This document shows positions 61,294-64,000 of a stretch of 64,000 bases of DNA, piece by piece. The stretch comes from Mytilus trossulus (Eukaryota; Mollusca; Bivalvia; Mytilida; Mytilidae). The stretch spans positions 46,795,878 to 46,859,877 of the forward strand of contig NC_086386.1 in the NCBI RefSeq assembly GCF_036588685.1. Reading direction: 5' to 3'. The position numbers and the translations under genes were made by a program. Numbering within the stretch: position 1 is the stretch's first letter; each line of letters starts with the position of its first letter. The notes below the pieces were generated by a model, which saw nothing but the letters and a program-made list of their open reading frames with translations, ran no database searches and was not told where the DNA came from.

Positions 61294-62600
61294 GACACTT
61301 ATTAAAAATCATTAAACTTCATAAACATAAATTACATATTTTTAAGAAAAAGTCCCTCCATTTTTTAAACTTTAAACAATAGCTATATCTAATACACAGC
61401 ATAACAATTGCTGATTCATATTTTACTTATCGTCTTCATTGTGTATGTTCTTTCATCGCTCCAGTTCTTCAATTGAAATTTGCTATATCATTATTTGTTA
61501 AGTGAAAACTTAGTAGGGGAATTTAAATAGAAAGTGGGTCTCGTTCTACTGATATTTAACTATATGTTTATGTATGAATATGACAAAATAGAGCTATTTC
61601 ATAAATCTATGTACGGTTTTCGGTTTATACCTATTCAAGCAACTAGCGATAATTCATGATGACGGCAGCGCCTATATTTCTACATTTTCCGATAGATACC
61701 TCATTTTTATTCTTAACTTTGTTTCTGGTGTGGTCTAAAAAGGGTTTGTTGGGTAAGAAATTCGAGAAATTTAGTTTGAGCTAAGTTGGTTTCATCTTTA
61801 AAGAAATATATCTTTTTGTCCAGTCTCACGCCCTGCAGAGGGAAAGACTCCATCTATTATGAAAGAGGGACGAAAGATACCAAAGGGACAGTAAAACTCA
61901 TAAATCTAAAACAGACTGACAACGCCATGGCTAAAAATGAAAAAGAAAAACAGAAAAACAATAGTACACATGACACAACATAGAAAACTAAAGAATAAAC
62001 AACACGAACCCTAAGTCACTGAAATGCTGACTCTAATAACTGTAACGGTAACGGTCAATTTCCTTTTATAGGATGATCTAGCGATAACTGATTTTTTTAA
62101 GGGCCAGCTGATGCCCGTCTCCTGGTGTGGGATTATCTCGCTGCGTCGAAGACTCACAGGTGGCCTTGAGCTTTTTGTGCTCTTTAATCGCGTTGTTGTC
62201 TCTTTGGCATAATTCCCGTTTCCATTCTCGATTTTATGATGGTCCCGCATGGTATACATAGGTAACATCAAATATATCCAATCCATTTAATATTAAGGAT
62301 AAATGGCCAAATAGGTGTTGGAACCATGTAAGGCATTCCCCGCATTGATATTAGAGATATCATTTAAAATTTGGCGATGGTATTTCCGCAATATGTATTT
62401 TACTTACTACTGTGGGTGATGAAAACTACAACATTTGTACAAACACAATTTTTTTCCTTTTTTTTTCTCATTAAAAACTATGCAGGGAGGTCCTGAAAAA
62501 AACTGGAGCATAATAAAAAATTACAAAACAAATACTAAAAATAAGGAGATGTGATATATAAGATTGCTAATATGAGACACCAATAACAGGGCAACAGACT
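61294..62600. other. VT5 5' flank and repeats
   Basis: The VT5 promoter must lie in the first part, but no element can be placed with confidence. R3 (61860-62015, minus) and R2 (62100-62240) follow. Nothing else recognised. Confidence 0.45.
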
Positions 62601-62609
62601 TTTAATCAA

Positions 62610-63755
62610 GGCAGTGGCTATTCGTCCGGCTAGCCGGACAAATAGTCAAAAATGTCTATTCATCCGGCAAGCCGGACAAATAGCAATTTTACGGTTTTTC
62701 GCTATTTGTCCGGCCAAAAACATAATGATGAAGATAAAGCTTTGTGTTTTGAAGGTTTAAATATAGCACGAGTTGTTTTAATCTTTTTTGTCTAACATCG
62801 TTTTCAATGATGAAAAAAAACTCATTCTAATAAAAAAAACAAAAAAAACTATACATTTGATTCAGAATTTTTTATTCTAATATTCTAAAGGAATTTGGGT
62901 AGGAGGGGGGATGATTCTCTATTTTGTAGTTCTGCCTATGAATTTCATGTAAGGTAAATAGTCGGGCCAATCATTATTGGCTTTATCTATGATTCCAAAA
63001 GATCCTGAATTTATTGTTTCTGTGAAGTTTGGTTAAAGGAATGTCCCCATGTACACAATTCTTCATTTAAATTGTTCGGCGATTTTTAATTCATAGGAAA
63101 TTAGAGAAAAGGGCAGGCACGTGTAACCTGTCCCCAAAAGTAGGATTTTGTTTTCGATAAGATAGTTTTAGAAAAAAATGTGTATTAGATACAACAGAAA
63201 AAAGGGGGTATCCCAACCCTGGTGTCTTATTCACAGTCAAGGCATATCAGTATGTTCATATATCTCCGTTGTAGTATAACTTGAAAATAATGCATCCAAG
63301 CAAGTTTGATATAGTATTTTTCTTTCAAGCAAGTTTGATATACTATTTTTTCCGAATGCGTTTTGCCTCCATAAGGTAAATGGGGGTAAATCATCAATTT
63401 CACTTCGATTTCAGGCTTATTCCTCACATGCAGTTAACATGTGCAGTTAACATGTGCACGCTATTGTTATGGAATCACTCCTATATACATTTGTTTAAAG
63501 CAATCACATTCTCTCAGGTTTTCTCTATGACATCTTTAAATATAAGTATAACGATCTCCAATCCTCAAAACGTCCATTGCATACGCGCGTGTGTTATCCG
63601 ACACCGCGTGTGTTATCTGACACCTCATCCGGGACACTTTCAGCGTCACATGACGCTTTTGTGATTATTGAAGATTTGCGCATCCGCAGACGGATGGCCG
63701 GACGAATAGAGATTTTTAACTATTCGTCCGGCTAGCCGGACGAATAGACACTCCG
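62610..63755. mobile_element. DNA transposon with palindromic inverted ends
   Basis: TTTAATCAA occurs directly outside both ends (62601-62609 and 63756-63764), consistent with a 9-bp target duplication. The inverted ends are about 60 bases and each contains the palindrome GTCCGGCTAGCCGGAC framed by CTATTC/GAATAG, followed by AAAAAT and a second TCTATTC(A/G)TCCGGC. The 1146-bp body has no long reading frame, so it is non-autonomous. A 9-bp duplication recalls Mutator-type elements and AGTG near the end recalls hAT; superfamily not settled. Confidence 0.75.
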
Positions 63756-63764
63756 TTTAATCAA

Positions 63765-64000
63765 CATTTCATTATAACACGATTAAGGTTAAGAACTTGT
63801 TGCCGCAAATGAATTGAAGAGCAACAAAATTCGAATATTAAAAATTGTAAGTCTGATTTTAAAAGATTTTCTGAAAGGAAGGAAAGCGACGGTTTTAATA
63901 GCAAAGTGTTGTCTTATTCATTGGCTTAATTGTAGCATGATTAGTATAAAGCCTGTTAAAGTCAGGATTTCCTATAACTCAGTTATTTAACACTTTTAAA
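63765..64000. other. window end, nothing recognised
   Basis: AT-rich sequence with no open frame, splice-bounded exon or repeat that I can identify. Confidence 0.4.

Noticed and set aside
1-64000. CRISPR arrays, tRNA or rRNA genes, bacterial operons
   Set aside because: None seen; tandem arrays here are minisatellites without regular spacer structure, and gene structure is eukaryotic.

Overview
This is eukaryotic DNA: AT-rich, with small phased exons bounded by GT/AG splice sites and many degenerate dispersed repeats. The repeat families look like those I recall from bivalve mollusc genomes, especially mussels (Mytilus). That assignment is inference; nothing here proves the species. Coding sequence was read by joining exons whose splice sites and reading phases fit. 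Most exons have no start codon of their own.

Layout. (1) About 0.95-9.8 kb, minus strand: the 3' part of a protein-kinase gene. Seven phase-matched exons encode 439 residues, including a whole kinase domain. Possible further 5' exons lie at 15.0-16.0 kb. (2) About 16.7-24 kb: repeats, including a foldback element with TTAA target duplications and a Tc1-type transposase relic. (3) About 20.4-61.3 kb: five paralogous genes, called VT1 to VT5 here. VT1 (minus, 20400-27883), VT2 (plus, 30487-35847), VT3 (minus, 38530-44292), VT4 (minus, 47404-53604) and VT5 (minus, 56374-61293). Each encodes a signal peptide, one von Willebrand factor A (vWA) domain, a Ser/Thr-rich stalk, one transmembrane helix and a short cytoplasmic tail. 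(4) About 61.3-64 kb: repeats, including a 1.15-kb DNA transposon with palindromic ends and an apparent 9-bp target duplication.

The VT genes share an exon plan: signal-peptide exon, phase 1; vWA exon of 534-555 nt, phase 1-1; one or two stalk exons, phase 1-1; membrane exon, phase 1-2; tail exon. Each assembles into one uninterrupted frame of 293, 304, 421, 379 and 358 residues. VT3 and VT4 are closest relatives, including their 5' flanks; VT5 and VT2 pair by vWA length and sequence; VT1 stands apart. VT1 and VT2 are divergent across 2.6 kb holding a 32-bp minisatellite. The metal-binding (MIDAS) residues are intact in VT1 and VT2 but changed in VT3, VT4 and VT5. The architecture suggests cell-surface adhesion or recognition proteins with changing ligand chemistry and tails. 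This cluster is the most interesting content of the window. Function is inferred from architecture only.
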